Shown piece after piece: positions 25,577 to 34,517 of a stretch of DNA of 64,000 bases. How positions within the stretch are numbered: position 1 is the first letter of the stretch; every line of letters begins with the position of its first letter. The notes beneath the pieces are model-generated. The model saw only the letters and a list, made by a program, of their open reading frames with translations. It was not told where the DNA came from and made no database searches. Both the position numbers and the translations under genes were made by a program. The stretch is from Aldehydirespirator sp965219165 (GTDB taxonomy: Bacteria > Actinomycetota > Acidimicrobiia > Acidimicrobiales > Aldehydirespiratoraceae). Location: NCBI GenBank assembly GCA_965219165.1, contig CBDCMW010000002.1:2852001-2916000 (forward strand), read 5' to 3'.

Positions 25577-26284
25577 TCAGCCAGGGTCGGTCGGCGGGCG
25601 GTTGCGCATCCGCGTCCGCCGAGCAGGCTCGGCCACGCGGCGCCCGGTCCGCGACGTGCGGGCGCGGCGGAACCGGCGACGGGAGCGGGGGCGGACCGGC
25701 CGGCCCTCCGACGCCTGCCTCCACACCTTCACGAAACGCTGCACTGCGGTCACCGCAGTGAGCACGATCATGACCCAGAGGGTCAACACGAGAAGCTCGC
25801 TGAAGAGCAGGCCGAAGGCGAGCACGATGAAGCGCTCGGCCCGCTCCATGATGCCGCCCTTGGCCTCGTAGCCCAGCGACTCTGCCTTGGCCCGCTGGTA
25901 CGACACCAGCATGGCCAGGCTCATCACCGCCACCGGCAGCATCATGACGTGGCCCGGCTCGGTGTCGGCCAGGTACCAGGCAATGCCGCCGAACAGCAGG
26001 GCGTCGGTGATGCGGTCCGACACCGAGTCGAAGAAGGCGCCCCGCAGCGAGGAGGTGCCCGAGGCCTTGGCCACTGCGCCGTCGAGGGCGTCGGGAATCC
26101 CGGCGAGAATCAGCAGCAGGAAGCCCACCCGCAGGGAGCCGGTTGCGATGGCGACGGCCGCGCCGGTGGCCATGACGATGCCGGTGATGGTGACCATGTC
26201 GGCGGTCACGCCGGTGCGGCGCAGCGACACGCCGATCGGCGTGAGCCCTCTGTCCACCGCCTCGCGCCAGTTTCCGTCGAACAT
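25577..26284 (-). CDS. pgsA: CDP-alcohol phosphatidyltransferase, probable phosphatidylinositol phosphate synthase
   Basis: The 235-residue membrane enzyme joins CDP-diacylglycerol to an inositol phosphate, the first step towards PIMs. The CDP-alcohol motif is PDALDGAVAK, then G, then DSVSD: both metal-binding aspartate pairs are present, but the arginine of the usual DGxxAR is lysine. Six hydrophobic helices can be followed. The last 40 residues are very rich in arginine. It is the first gene of the pgsA-patA-pimA set, six bases upstream of patA. Phosphatidylglycerol-phosphate synthase is an alternative but less likely from the neighbours. Confidence 0.85.
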   Translation of the reverse strand: MFDGNWREAVDRGLTPIGVSLRRTGVTADMVTITGIVMATGAAVAIATGSLRVGFLLLILAGIPDALDGAVAKASGTSSLRGAFFDSVSDRITDALLFGGIAWYLADTEPGHVMMLPVAVMSLAMLVSYQRAKAESLGYEAKGGIMERAERFIVLAFGLLFSELLVLTLWVMIVLTAVTAVQRFVKVWRQASEGRPVRPRSRRRFRRARTSRTGRRVAEPARRTRMRNRPPTDPG

Positions 26285-26383
26285 TCGCCTGCTCCCGATG
26301 CGGCTGCCGACGAACGCTAGCAGCTAGCAGCTTGCAATCGGCGTGACCGCGCCCGCCGAGGTGGTGACCTCTTGGCGCGGCCC

Positions 26384-26995
26384 CTAGGAGTCAAGACCCG
26401 TCCAGTCCTCCGGATTGTCCTCCACGAAGCATCCCACCACCCGACCGTCCACCCCGTCCACCAGAACGAGCCCGCGGCTGTCCGGGGGCGCCTGGTTCGA
26501 GTACAGCAGGATGCGCCACGTCGGACGGCTTCGCAGGCCCCGCCACCCGAGCTGGGCCGAAGCGTGCCCCACGGGGAAGCCCACCTCCCGCGTGGCTGCT
26601 ACCAGGGCGTCGTTCTCGTCGATGGCGAGATTCCAGCCCGCCTGCATGCAGTACAGGCCGAACACGATGAGGGCGACGCCTCCGACCAGGAAGCCACCGT
26701 TGACAAGAACGGCGTCATTGCTGGCCGACAGGGCGACCACGATGGAGACGGCGCCGATCAAGAGGTAGAGCGCCCCGGCGATGCGGCGCCTGCTGTTGTT
26801 GGGAAACAGGTAGGGACCCACATAGCCCGCTGCGTCGAGGTCGGCGGGAAGACTGTCGCGCACTTCTGCGTCCTTCGCCGACTCGCCGCCGGCAGCCCCG
26901 ACACCCTCGCGTGGCTCCGCCTCGTTCGCCGACTCGCTGGCAGCCCCAACGTCGTCGCTGCTCTCCGGGTCGCCCGCGATCGTTGCTTCGCTCAC
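26384..26995 (-). CDS. Membrane protein of unknown function
   Basis: I do not recognise a family. The 203-residue protein has an acidic, Ala/Glu-rich N-terminus (about 1-60), two adjacent hydrophobic helices (about 72-115, AGALYLLIGAVSIVVALS and GGFLVGGVALIVFGLYC), and a soluble C-terminal domain with LGWRGLRSRPTWRILLYSN and a VLVDGVDGRVVGC strand. It stands alone between the PIM genes and the acyl-CoA dehydrogenase, reading leftward. Confidence 0.7.
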   Translation of the reverse strand: MSEATIAGDPESSDDVGAASESANEAEPREGVGAAGGESAKDAEVRDSLPADLDAAGYVGPYLFPNNSRRRIAGALYLLIGAVSIVVALSASNDAVLVNGGFLVGGVALIVFGLYCMQAGWNLAIDENDALVAATREVGFPVGHASAQLGWRGLRSRPTWRILLYSNQAPPDSRGLVLVDGVDGRVVGCFVEDNPEDWTGLDS

Positions 26996-27165
26996 AACGG
27001 CAGAATACGGCGACTCGGAGCCTGCGCGTCGGGGTGGGGCCGCCGGGTCCGAACGGCCGAAATCTATGTCGATGTTGTCGCCATATGAACCATGATCGTG
27101 CAGATTTCATCCTTCGATTCCGACAACGACCCAAGGACCTGTTGGGCCCCGGCGACTTACGGAAC

Positions 27166-28404
27166 TCAGATGGGCAGGTCGCCGGTGGCCCGGCGGGTAG
27201 TGCCCTCGTCGGTGTAGGCGGCAATGGTCCTCTGGGCTATGCGCATCTGGTGCACCTCGTCGGCACCGTCGGCGAACCGGGCCCAGCGGGCGTGCTGGAA
27301 CATGTGGGCCAGCGGCGTGTCGGTGGAATAACCCAGCGCGCCGTGCACCTGGATCGAACGGTCGATGACGCGGTTCAACATGTTGGCCACGAAGTGCTTG
27401 GCCATCGACACCTCCGACTTGAAGTCGTCGCCCCGGTCGATCTTGTGGGCCGCGTGCAGCACCATCAGCTTGGCCTGGTACAGCTCCATCGTTGAGTCGG
27501 CGATCATCCACTGGATGCCCTGCTTCTCCGCGAGCAGCGAGCCGTGGGAGAATCGGTTCAGCGACCGGTCCACCATCATGTCCAGGGCGGTCTCGGCCTG
27601 CGCGATCCATCGCATGCAGTGGGCCAGCCGGGCCGGTCCCAGACGGTACTGGCCCAGTAGGTGGCCCTGACCCCGGCCGCCGAGCATCTGGTCGTCGTGG
27701 ACCCGCAGGTCCTCGATGAGGATCTCGCTGTGGCCCGTACTGCCGTGCATGGTCTCGATCTGACGCACCTCGGTCCAACCCTCATGGGGCAGGTCGATGA
27801 TGAAGGCGCTGTTGGCGGCCTGTGGCCGGTCGGGGTCGTCCTCGGTGCGGCATACCAGAATGGCGAAGTTCGCCCGGTGGGCGTTGGAGATGAACCACTT
27901 GTGGCCGTTGATCACCCACTCGTCGCCGTCTTGGTAGGCGTTGCTTTGGATCAGCGTGGGATCGGAGCCCGCTACCTCCGGTTCGGTCATGGCGAAGCAC
28001 GACCACACCTTGCCCTCGCATAGCGGGCGCAGGTACTTCTCGGCCTGCTCGGGTGTGGCCCAGTGCAGCAGGGTGTGCATGTTGCCCTCGTCGGGGGCTT
28101 GGCAGTTCAGCACCCACGGCCCGTAGTGGGACTTGGCCGCCTCGGCCTGCACCATCGCCAGCGCCACGTGACTCAGGCCCATCCCGCCCCACTCGGGCGG
28201 CATGTGCGGCAGCCACAACCCGGCGTCCCGGGCCTGCTTGCGCAGATCGATGAGCACGCCCACCCTGTCCTGCCCGGTCAGCGGCTCGCCCCCGTCACGG
28301 CCCTCAATGCGGGCCTCCGCCGGCTTGACCACATCGTCGATGAACGAGCGGACCCGCTCCCTGATGTCCTCAAGATCGGTCGAGAGCGTGAAGTCGATGG
28401 CCAT
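27166..28404 (-). CDS. Acyl-CoA dehydrogenase family protein
   Basis: The 412-residue FAD enzyme introduces a double bond into an acyl-CoA thioester. It shows the FAD-binding segment CFAMTEPEVAGSDPT, INGHKWFISNA, and the C-terminal helix bundle ending in QVHGALGYSTDTPLAHMFQHARW. The usual catalytic glutamate position near the end cannot be assigned with certainty; the sequence resembles the ACAD10/11-like branch. I used the ATG at 28404 because conserved sequence begins there. It diverges from the acetoacetate-decarboxylase-like gene across a 118-bp gap that probably holds both promoters. Confidence 0.88.
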   Translation of the reverse strand: MAIDFTLSTDLEDIRERVRSFIDDVVKPAEARIEGRDGGEPLTGQDRVGVLIDLRKQARDAGLWLPHMPPEWGGMGLSHVALAMVQAEAAKSHYGPWVLNCQAPDEGNMHTLLHWATPEQAEKYLRPLCEGKVWSCFAMTEPEVAGSDPTLIQSNAYQDGDEWVINGHKWFISNAHRANFAILVCRTEDDPDRPQAANSAFIIDLPHEGWTEVRQIETMHGSTGHSEILIEDLRVHDDQMLGGRGQGHLLGQYRLGPARLAHCMRWIAQAETALDMMVDRSLNRFSHGSLLAEKQGIQWMIADSTMELYQAKLMVLHAAHKIDRGDDFKSEVSMAKHFVANMLNRVIDRSIQVHGALGYSTDTPLAHMFQHARWARFADGADEVHQMRIAQRTIAAYTDEGTTRRATGDLPI

Positions 28405-28522
28405 GGCTGCCCCCCGGTCGTCGCCCACACAGTCTGCTCCGGCGGCGCGGTTCTGCCTCGCCTGAACCATCGACCGGCATAGCCCAATACCATGCACGCA
28501 ACCGGCGACAACAGGAGACAGC

Positions 28523-29287
28523 GTGACCGAAGCCCCCATGAGCCGTCCCGGCGAGGTTGCCGGATGGCCGAAGCTGGTAGTGACCTATTCGACCGACCCG
28601 GACGGAGTGGAGCAGCTCGTGCCGCCGGGACTCGTTCTGGGAGAGCCCGTCGTGACCGTGGGCATCTACTGCGTGCCGATTCTAGGGGAGCCGGAGTTCG
28701 GCATCAGCGTGAAGGTGCCGGCGTCATGGAACGGCACCGAGGGCCTCTACAACCTCGGCATGGGCATCGACCAGGAGGCGGCCGTCTCCATCAGCCACGA
28801 GACCAACGGCCAGCCCAAGTTCCTCTGTGACGTGTCCTTCTACCGGTTGGGCGACCACGTCTCGGCCCGGGCCACCCACCAGGGCTACACCTTCGTCGAG
28901 TTCGGCGGCGACGTGACCGGGCCGGTCGACCCGCGCCCCGGGGACGTCACCGACCACGAATGGTGGATCAAGTACTCGCGGGCCATCGGCGGCGAGGCCG
29001 GCCAGTACGACTTCCCTCCCCACGTCGTCGACGTGGCCACCACCTTCGAGCAGCGCCACGTCGAGAACGTCGACGGCGAGCTGAAGGTCCTGGACAGCCC
29101 GTGGGATCCGGTAGCCCGCTATCTCCCGATCCGCGAGCAGCTGTCGGCGCAGCTCGTGACCCATAGGGCCAAGGCCCGCCACATCACCAATGCCGGGCCG
29201 CTCGACCCCGACGCCTTCTGGCCGCACGCCGACACCATCGGCGCTTCCCGCTGGCCGGGAACCAGGGGCGGTCCCCGCGCCGACTGA
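28523..29287 (+). CDS. Acetoacetate decarboxylase-like protein
   Basis: The 254-residue protein has the acetoacetate decarboxylase fold; the Schiff-base lysine is in HETNGQPKFL, which follows the family pattern of an acidic residue a few positions before Pro-Lys. True acetoacetate decarboxylase makes acetone and CO2, but many relatives act as aldolases or dehydratases on other keto acids. It starts at GTG with AGGAG about six bases upstream. It faces away from the acyl-CoA dehydrogenase, so both may take part in breakdown of the same, unknown, acid. Confidence 0.82.
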   Translation: MTEAPMSRPGEVAGWPKLVVTYSTDPDGVEQLVPPGLVLGEPVVTVGIYCVPILGEPEFGISVKVPASWNGTEGLYNLGMGIDQEAAVSISHETNGQPKFLCDVSFYRLGDHVSARATHQGYTFVEFGGDVTGPVDPRPGDVTDHEWWIKYSRAIGGEAGQYDFPPHVVDVATTFEQRHVENVDGELKVLDSPWDPVARYLPIREQLSAQLVTHRAKARHITNAGPLDPDAFWPHADTIGASRWPGTRGGPRAD

Positions 29288-29347
29288 CAGAATGTGGCTG
29301 TGCGGTCTCAGCCCTGTGCACGCAAGGATTCACGTAGGAGGATCAAG

Positions 29348-29602
29348 ATGGAATCGACCTCTGTCCCACTACCAACAAGCCAATGCTGGCTCGGATGCGG
29401 CCAGGAACCCTCTGAGGGCAAGTACTTCGTGAGCAAGCACGACAGGACGGCTGAGGCCGCCGTCATCAAGGTTGAGTACGGCAGCATCGCCGCTTTCCTC
29501 CACAATCACGGCTACGGCCCGAACGGCAAGAATCCTGTCGAGGAACGCGAGAAGTTCGAGGCTGCGGGTTCAGTCAGGCTGCGGCCGGCTCGCGCTGGTT
29601 GA
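29348..29602 (+). CDS. Small CGCG/GHD-type putative metal-binding protein
   Basis: An AGGAGG site at 29336-29341 sits six bases before the ATG, which decides the start. The 84-residue product has CWLGCGQ, a following KYFVSKHDR, and IAAFLHNHGYGPNGKN; this resembles short proteins with a CxxGCG...HD pattern that are thought to bind zinc. The role is not known. The last 29 bases overlap the 3' end of the convergent amidohydrolase gene. Confidence 0.6.
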   Translation: MESTSVPLPTSQCWLGCGQEPSEGKYFVSKHDRTAEAAVIKVEYGSIAAFLHNHGYGPNGKNPVEEREKFEAAGSVRLRPARAG

Positions 29603-30866
29603 GGGGGTTCATGCCCGGGCAACCCCGGGCCTCCTCGGGGACATCCGCGTAGTCGATGCCCTCGGCGACCTCGCCCTTGGTGAGGCAGTACTGCTCGGCC
29701 AGCGGCCGCAGCGCGTCCAGGTCGAACTTGTAGAGCTTGGCCGCGTTGGTGGTGAGCAGCGTGGTGGCGTCATCGACGGGCATCCCGCCGAAGGTGAGCT
29801 TGAGATGCTTCTCGGTGAAGGGATGCGACCCCTCGGTGTGGGGATAGTCCGAGCCCCACATAATGCGATCGATACCGATCTCAGCGGGCAGATGGGCTTC
29901 GCTGGGGCGCAGGAAGCTGGCACCGATGAAGCATTGGCGCTGCCAGTACTCGCTCGGCTTCATCGACATGGCCGAGACCGCCGGACCGCCGAAGATGGCC
30001 TCCGATCCGTAGGTCGAGTACTTCATGCGGTGATAGAAGGAGTCGAGATCCTTGAGAACCTCCGGGACCCAGGCCGTGCCCGTCTCGGTGTTGACGAAAT
30101 TCAGGTCGGGGTGGCGCTCGAACACCCCCGAGAACATCAGGTGCCACAGCGCCCGCTGCGACCACCAGCGCACCTCGATGAGGAACACCGCCAGCGACGC
30201 CGGGAAGTGGTTGCCGAACGACGGCGTGGCCCCGCCCGCATGGTGGTTGACGGGCATGTCATTGGCCTCGGCCGCGGCCCAGATCGGCTCGTAGGCCGCG
30301 GAGTAGAGCGGCTCGAACGGCGAGTCCGGGGGCGCGCCAGGCAGCAGGATCCCGCCCCGCAGGCCGTTCTCCGCGGCCCACTCGATCTCGGCCACGGAGC
30401 CTTCGACGTCGCCCAGGAAGATCTGGGCGATGCCCGCGCAGCGCTCGGGCGCCTCGCTCACCAGGTCCAGCAGCCAGCGGTTGTGAGCCCTCAGGCCGGC
30501 CCACCGGCGCTCGAAGTCGTCGGTGTAGGCCGGGGCCTCCAACGCGGTGGACGCTGGCGGGGCGAACGGCGGCAGCGTGTTGGGGAACATGACCCCGGCC
30601 ACGACGCCGTCGGTCTCCTGCTCGCGCAGGCGGCGGGACGTGGACCAGTTGCGGTCACCGTCCTTCTCGGGATCGCCGTCGACGCCGACGTTGCGGGGGC
30701 TCTTGCGACCCTTGTGCGCCGAGGCCGCGGCCTGGAGGCCCCGTTCGACGCCGTCGGCCCACTCGTCGAAGTCCCGGTGGTACTTGGACGCCAGGTACGG
30801 GCGGTAGTCGTGCAGGTCCGCTCCGCAGTGGGTGTCGGCCGAGATGACGATGTGATGCTCGGGCAT
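29574..30866 (-). CDS. Amidohydrolase-family metal-dependent hydrolase (ACMSD-like)
   Basis: The 430-residue protein is of the amidohydrolase-2 type. It begins VISADTHCGAD, where the usual HxH metal pair is replaced by a DTH pattern, and carries NHHAGG, the NTETGTAWVPE segment and the late metal aspartate in IMWGSDYPHTEGSHPF. Members decarboxylate or hydrolyse ring and side-chain compounds in aromatic or lactone catabolism; the substrate is not evident. A GGGAGG site precedes the ATG. It follows the SDR gene in the same direction with a 118-bp gap. Confidence 0.86.
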   Translation of the reverse strand: MPEHHIVISADTHCGADLHDYRPYLASKYHRDFDEWADGVERGLQAAASAHKGRKSPRNVGVDGDPEKDGDRNWSTSRRLREQETDGVVAGVMFPNTLPPFAPPASTALEAPAYTDDFERRWAGLRAHNRWLLDLVSEAPERCAGIAQIFLGDVEGSVAEIEWAAENGLRGGILLPGAPPDSPFEPLYSAAYEPIWAAAEANDMPVNHHAGGATPSFGNHFPASLAVFLIEVRWWSQRALWHLMFSGVFERHPDLNFVNTETGTAWVPEVLKDLDSFYHRMKYSTYGSEAIFGGPAVSAMSMKPSEYWQRQCFIGASFLRPSEAHLPAEIGIDRIMWGSDYPHTEGSHPFTEKHLKLTFGGMPVDDATTLLTTNAAKLYKFDLDALRPLAEQYCLTKGEVAEGIDYADVPEEARGCPGMNPLNQREPAAA

Positions 30867-30984
30867 GGAATCCTCCCGGGTGCTGACAGCCGCTGCGGTC
30901 AGCGTATGCCGTCCTTACAGGCCGCGCGGGTAGGTGTCTGGGCTGCTGCCCACCCGCTCGGCCTCTTCGGCCCCGGTCCTCCTG

Positions 30985-31914
30985 TCAGCCGCCGAGGTCG
31001 TGGCCGGGCGGCATCTCGGCCCGGCCGACGGCCTCAGCGCGCTCGTGCAGCAGCGCAGCCGTGTCATCGAGGTCCCTGGCGATGATGTAGCGGCGCTCCG
31101 CGACACCGTCGAGCACGAACTCTCCGAGCTCGTCGAGGTCGGCCAGCTCGGGTTCGGTGCCCCGCATGTCGGCGACCATCTGCTTGAGCTCCTCGAATGT
31201 GAGGCTTCCTCGCCCGGTGGCTTCGCCCACCCGCTGCAGATGCTCGGGCCGGTTGCGCTGGGCGTTGAACAGCCCGGTGTCCATCAGCCCGCCCGACGGG
31301 TAGAACACCGACGCCCTCACGTTGGTGCTCTCTCTGATGAGGTTGGCGTTGAGCGCCTCGGTGAAGCAGCTGACCGCAGCCTTGGACGAGGCGTACACCG
31401 AGGCGGTGGGGACGGGAGCGAAGCCGCCGTCTCCCGATGATGTGACGATCACATGCCCGGGCTGGCCGGAGTCGATCATGCGGGGCACGAAAGCCCACGC
31501 GCAGATGGCCACGCCGAACACGTTCACGCCGAAGCACCAGCGCCAGTCGTTGGGCTCCTGCTGCCAGGGCTTGCCCCCACCGCCAGACGTGACCCCGGCG
31601 TTGCAGAACAGCAGGTTGCAGGCCCCGTGAGCCTCGAAGACATGGTCGGCCAGCGCGGTGACGGACTCTTCGTCGCTCACGTCGGTGCGCACACCCTCCA
31701 CAGACCCCAGAGGTGACAGCTCCTCGGTTGCCCGCTCCAGCGCCGGCTCCTCGATGTCAGCGATCACCAACTTTGCACCCCTGCGAAGGAGTGCCTTGGC
31801 GATGCCCTTTCCGATGCCGCTCGCCCCACCGGTGACGACTGCCGTCGAGCCGGTGATATGGAAGTGGCAATCGTCGGCGCACACCTCGTGCTTGAACGGC
31901 GGGCCGTTGGGCAT
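30985..31914 (-). CDS. Short-chain dehydrogenase/reductase (SDR)
   Basis: The 309-residue classical SDR shows the coenzyme motif TGGASGIGKG, the acidic residue after beta-2 (VIADIEE) that favours NAD(H), the NAG motif in LFCNAGVTSG, and the YASSK active-site tyrosine and lysine with the serine in VTSSGDG. An N-terminal extension of about 20 residues (cysteine and histidine rich) is unusual. It stands between dtd and the amidohydrolase and may act on the same compound. Confidence 0.88.
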   Translation of the reverse strand: MPNGPPFKHEVCADDCHFHITGSTAVVTGGASGIGKGIAKALLRRGAKLVIADIEEPALERATEELSPLGSVEGVRTDVSDEESVTALADHVFEAHGACNLLFCNAGVTSGGGGKPWQQEPNDWRWCFGVNVFGVAICAWAFVPRMIDSGQPGHVIVTSSGDGGFAPVPTASVYASSKAAVSCFTEALNANLIRESTNVRASVFYPSGGLMDTGLFNAQRNRPEHLQRVGEATGRGSLTFEELKQMVADMRGTEPELADLDELGEFVLDGVAERRYIIARDLDDTAALLHERAEAVGRAEMPPGHDLGG

Positions 31915-31943
31915 GGCTCGGAGAGTAGCCCGCGGTTCCTGGG

Positions 31944-32381
31944 TCAGACTTCGAGCATCAGGGTGACGGGTCCGTCGTTGGTCAGTTCCACGGCCATGTT
32001 GGCCCCGAACGAGCCGGTAGCCACCGTGGCGCCCAAGCGTCGCATCTCGGTGACCAGCTCCTCGATCAGCCGGGCCGCTTCGTCGGGTGCCGCAGCCGCG
32101 ATGAACGACGGACGACGGCCCTTGCGGGTGTCTCCGTACAGGGTGAACTGGCTAACCACCAGAAGCTCACCGCCGGTGTCGGCCACGGACCGGTTCATGT
32201 GGCCGTTCTCGTCGGCGAAGATGCGCAGATGCCAGAGCTTGGCCGCCAACTTCACAGCCGCGTCGCGGTCGTCGTCGTGGGTCACCCCGACCAGGCAGCA
32301 CAGCCCGGGGCCGATCTCGCCGACAACTCGACCATCCACCCGCACCCGGGCCTGCGCGGCCCGCTGCACCAGCGCCCTCAC
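31944..32381 (-). CDS. dtd: D-aminoacyl-tRNA deacylase
   Basis: The 145-residue enzyme removes D-amino acids (and glycine from tRNA-Ala) wrongly attached to tRNA. The two defining motifs are present: SQFTLYGDTRKGRRPSF and the C-terminal NDGPVT with the chirality-checking Gly-Pro. Length is normal. It lies 29 bases upstream of the SDR gene and 23 bases after the EamA transporter gene. Confidence 0.95.
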   Translation of the reverse strand: MRALVQRAAQARVRVDGRVVGEIGPGLCCLVGVTHDDDRDAAVKLAAKLWHLRIFADENGHMNRSVADTGGELLVVSQFTLYGDTRKGRRPSFIAAAAPDEAARLIEELVTEMRRLGATVATGSFGANMAVELTNDGPVTLMLEV

Positions 32382-32404
32382 GGACCCAGCCTAGGAATCT
32401 CCGA

Positions 32405-33301
32405 TCAGGACGTGGCCTTCAGATTGTTGGCCTTGTTGGCCGCGCCGGACGCAACCGTGCCGTAGAAGACCCCGGCCACAACGACCACGGCGCCGACCAC
32501 AGCCGCGGGGCGGGGCAGCTCGGACAGGAACAAAGCCGCCCATACCGTGCCGGCCACAGTCTCGATCGGGGTGAACAGCGCGACCTCTGAGACGGGAGCG
32601 AAACGGGGCGCATTGGTATGGGCCAGCCGGCCGAGTGGGTTGAAGCACAGCCCCATCGCCGCGATGGCCAAGTAGGCCCGCGCGTCCAACGAGAACGGCG
32701 ACGCCGCGACGCTCGTGACCGCGATCACGATCACAGCACTGATTGACAGGCCGGCGCGGCGGCTCATTTCCGGGTACCGCCGCCAGATCGTCATATTGGC
32801 AGCAAAGGCCGCCACAGCCACGAGCGCCAGGAAATCGCCCTTGAGGGTCGGCTGTCCCAGCGAGCTGGACACGATCACCGCGATGCCGGCCATGGTCAAG
32901 GCGATGGCCACGCCAACACGCCGAGTGATCCGTTCCCCCAGGAACAGCCGGGCGCAAGCGGCCGCCAGCAGCGGCGCTGCGGCGACGATGGCCACCACGT
33001 TGGCGACCCGGGTCTGGGTGATGGCGGTGATGAAGCTGAGTTGGCTGATCGAGGCCAGCACGCCCACTCCTGCCAGCGGCAGCCGGTGGTTACGAAGCGA
33101 CTCCATCGCCGGGCGGCGGTCGATCAACCGTCCGAATGTGGAGTACACCACCAGCGCGCAGCACGCCACCCAGAAGGCGATGTCGACGGCCTCGGCCTCG
33201 GACACCCGCACCCACAGTGAGTCGGTCGATACCGAAAGCATCCCCATCCCGGCCAGCAGCCACCCCAGCCGCCGCCGATCGCCCGAATGATCCTCGGTCA
33301 T
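32405..33301 (-). CDS. EamA/DMT-superfamily transporter
   Basis: The 298-residue protein has about ten hydrophobic helices arranged as two EamA repeats, with a glutamate in the typical position at the end of the first repeat (LFLGERITRRVGVAIALTMAG) and again in the second (LFLSELPRPAAVVGAVVVVAG). Such proteins usually export small metabolites. Substrate unknown. It is the first gene of the leftward run with dtd, SDR and amidohydrolase. Confidence 0.85.
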   Translation of the reverse strand: MTEDHSGDRRRLGWLLAGMGMLSVSTDSLWVRVSEAEAVDIAFWVACCALVVYSTFGRLIDRRPAMESLRNHRLPLAGVGVLASISQLSFITAITQTRVANVVAIVAAAPLLAAACARLFLGERITRRVGVAIALTMAGIAVIVSSSLGQPTLKGDFLALVAVAAFAANMTIWRRYPEMSRRAGLSISAVIVIAVTSVAASPFSLDARAYLAIAAMGLCFNPLGRLAHTNAPRFAPVSEVALFTPIETVAGTVWAALFLSELPRPAAVVGAVVVVAGVFYGTVASGAANKANNLKATS

Positions 33302-33393
33302 CAGGACACGCTAACGGTCGCCCGCCTCACGGGAAGGAACACCGCAGTGAGCGGTGGCGCGGAGTGAGAGCGGCGACGCTGGCCGTCGCCGGA

Positions 33394-34365
33394 TCAGGCG
33401 CTGGAAAGGAAGGTCTGCGGGTCGGAGCTGAAGGCCCGCAAGCAGCCGGGGGCACAGAACCAGTAGTCGTCACCCTCGTGAACGGTGTGGTACTTGGCGT
33501 CGTCCACCAACACCGTCATGCCGCACACCGGATCGGTGGCTTCGGCTCTCAACGACGCCTGGCCCGATCCCGTCGCGACTAGCTCGCCGTTGGCTCTCCG
33601 GGCCACGAGGTCAGCCATCACTGCGACCGCTATCTCCGCGTTGGCGACGGCTCCGAGGTCCAGTCCCGCTGGAGCGTGCACCCGGGCCGTCTCGGAGCAG
33701 CCGACTCCCCTGCCGGTGAGATGGTCGACGACAGCGATCGCGCGTCTTTCTGAAGCGACCAAGCCGATGTAGCCCGGGTCGAACGCCAGAGCGGCCTCCA
33801 GGGCGAGGTCGTCGTAGTGGCCCTGGGTCGCGACCACCACCGCAGTGGCACCGTCGATGCCGAGGTCCGAGAGGTCCAGTTTGGTCCGCACGATCTCAGG
33901 CCGGACGTGCTCGTCGGGATTGCCGCCGTCGTCGATGATCGTGGCCCGCCACCCCACCGCTATGGCCATCTCCGCCAGCGCGTCCACCGCCGGGGACCGG
34001 CCCACCACCACCACCTGCGGCTCGGGCCGGTGCGGCTCCAGATAGACCTCCAACGCACCCTCGGACTCACAGGCCATGGCTATGGATCGCACACCTTCCT
34101 GCGAGCGGCCGTCCAACTCACCGGGCTGGCCCAGGAAGAGCAGCGCGGGCTCGCCGGTCTCCAGGCACTCCCGGGCATGGCGGACCACCGAAGGCTCGGC
34201 ACAGGCGCCCCCAAGCCAGCCCCGCACCGTGCCGTCGGCCAGGACCACCGCCTTGGACCCCTGCCGCCCCGACGACGGGCCTCGCCGCCACACCACGGTG
34301 GCCAGCACGTACGGCACGCGCTGCTCGGTGAGCTCCACCGCCTCGGCCAGCACCGACACGTCCAT
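33394..34365 (-). CDS. XdhC/CoxF-family molybdenum-enzyme maturation factor fused to a YHS domain
   Basis: The 323-residue protein has an XdhC N-terminal domain (TVVWRRGPSSGRQGSKAVV, GWLGGACAEP) and its C-terminal Rossmann domain (VVVVGRSPAVDALAEMA, GYIGLVASERR). XdhC-type proteins hold and sulfurate the molybdenum cofactor before insertion into enzymes such as CO dehydrogenase. After about residue 275 it continues into a YHS domain (DPVCGMTVLVDDAKYHTVHEGDDYWFC region), a small metal-binding unit found in copper and heavy-metal proteins. It is downstream of coxMSL in the same direction, separated by one lipoprotein gene, so it probably serves that enzyme. Confidence 0.85.
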   Translation of the reverse strand: MDVSVLAEAVELTEQRVPYVLATVVWRRGPSSGRQGSKAVVLADGTVRGWLGGACAEPSVVRHARECLETGEPALLFLGQPGELDGRSQEGVRSIAMACESEGALEVYLEPHRPEPQVVVVGRSPAVDALAEMAIAVGWRATIIDDGGNPDEHVRPEIVRTKLDLSDLGIDGATAVVVATQGHYDDLALEAALAFDPGYIGLVASERRAIAVVDHLTGRGVGCSETARVHAPAGLDLGAVANAEIAVAVMADLVARRANGELVATGSGQASLRAEATDPVCGMTVLVDDAKYHTVHEGDDYWFCAPGCLRAFSSDPQTFLSSA

Positions 34366-34517
34366 CCGGTTGCCCCCCTTGAGCGTCGGGTCCCTCGCTC
34401 ATCAGCATCCACGCTCCAGCGTACCCGCGCCACCCCAGACGCCTAGTATCGGTGCCGTTGAGGTGATGGCGTCCGGTCATCCCCCGGCGCTCGGCGACGA
34501 CCGGCCAGCGTCAACGC

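Noticed and set aside
30940..30970. A further degraded copy of the interspersed element (CCCGCTCGGCCTCTT)
   Set aside because: Only about 15 bases match the element end and no core is left, so chance similarity cannot be excluded.
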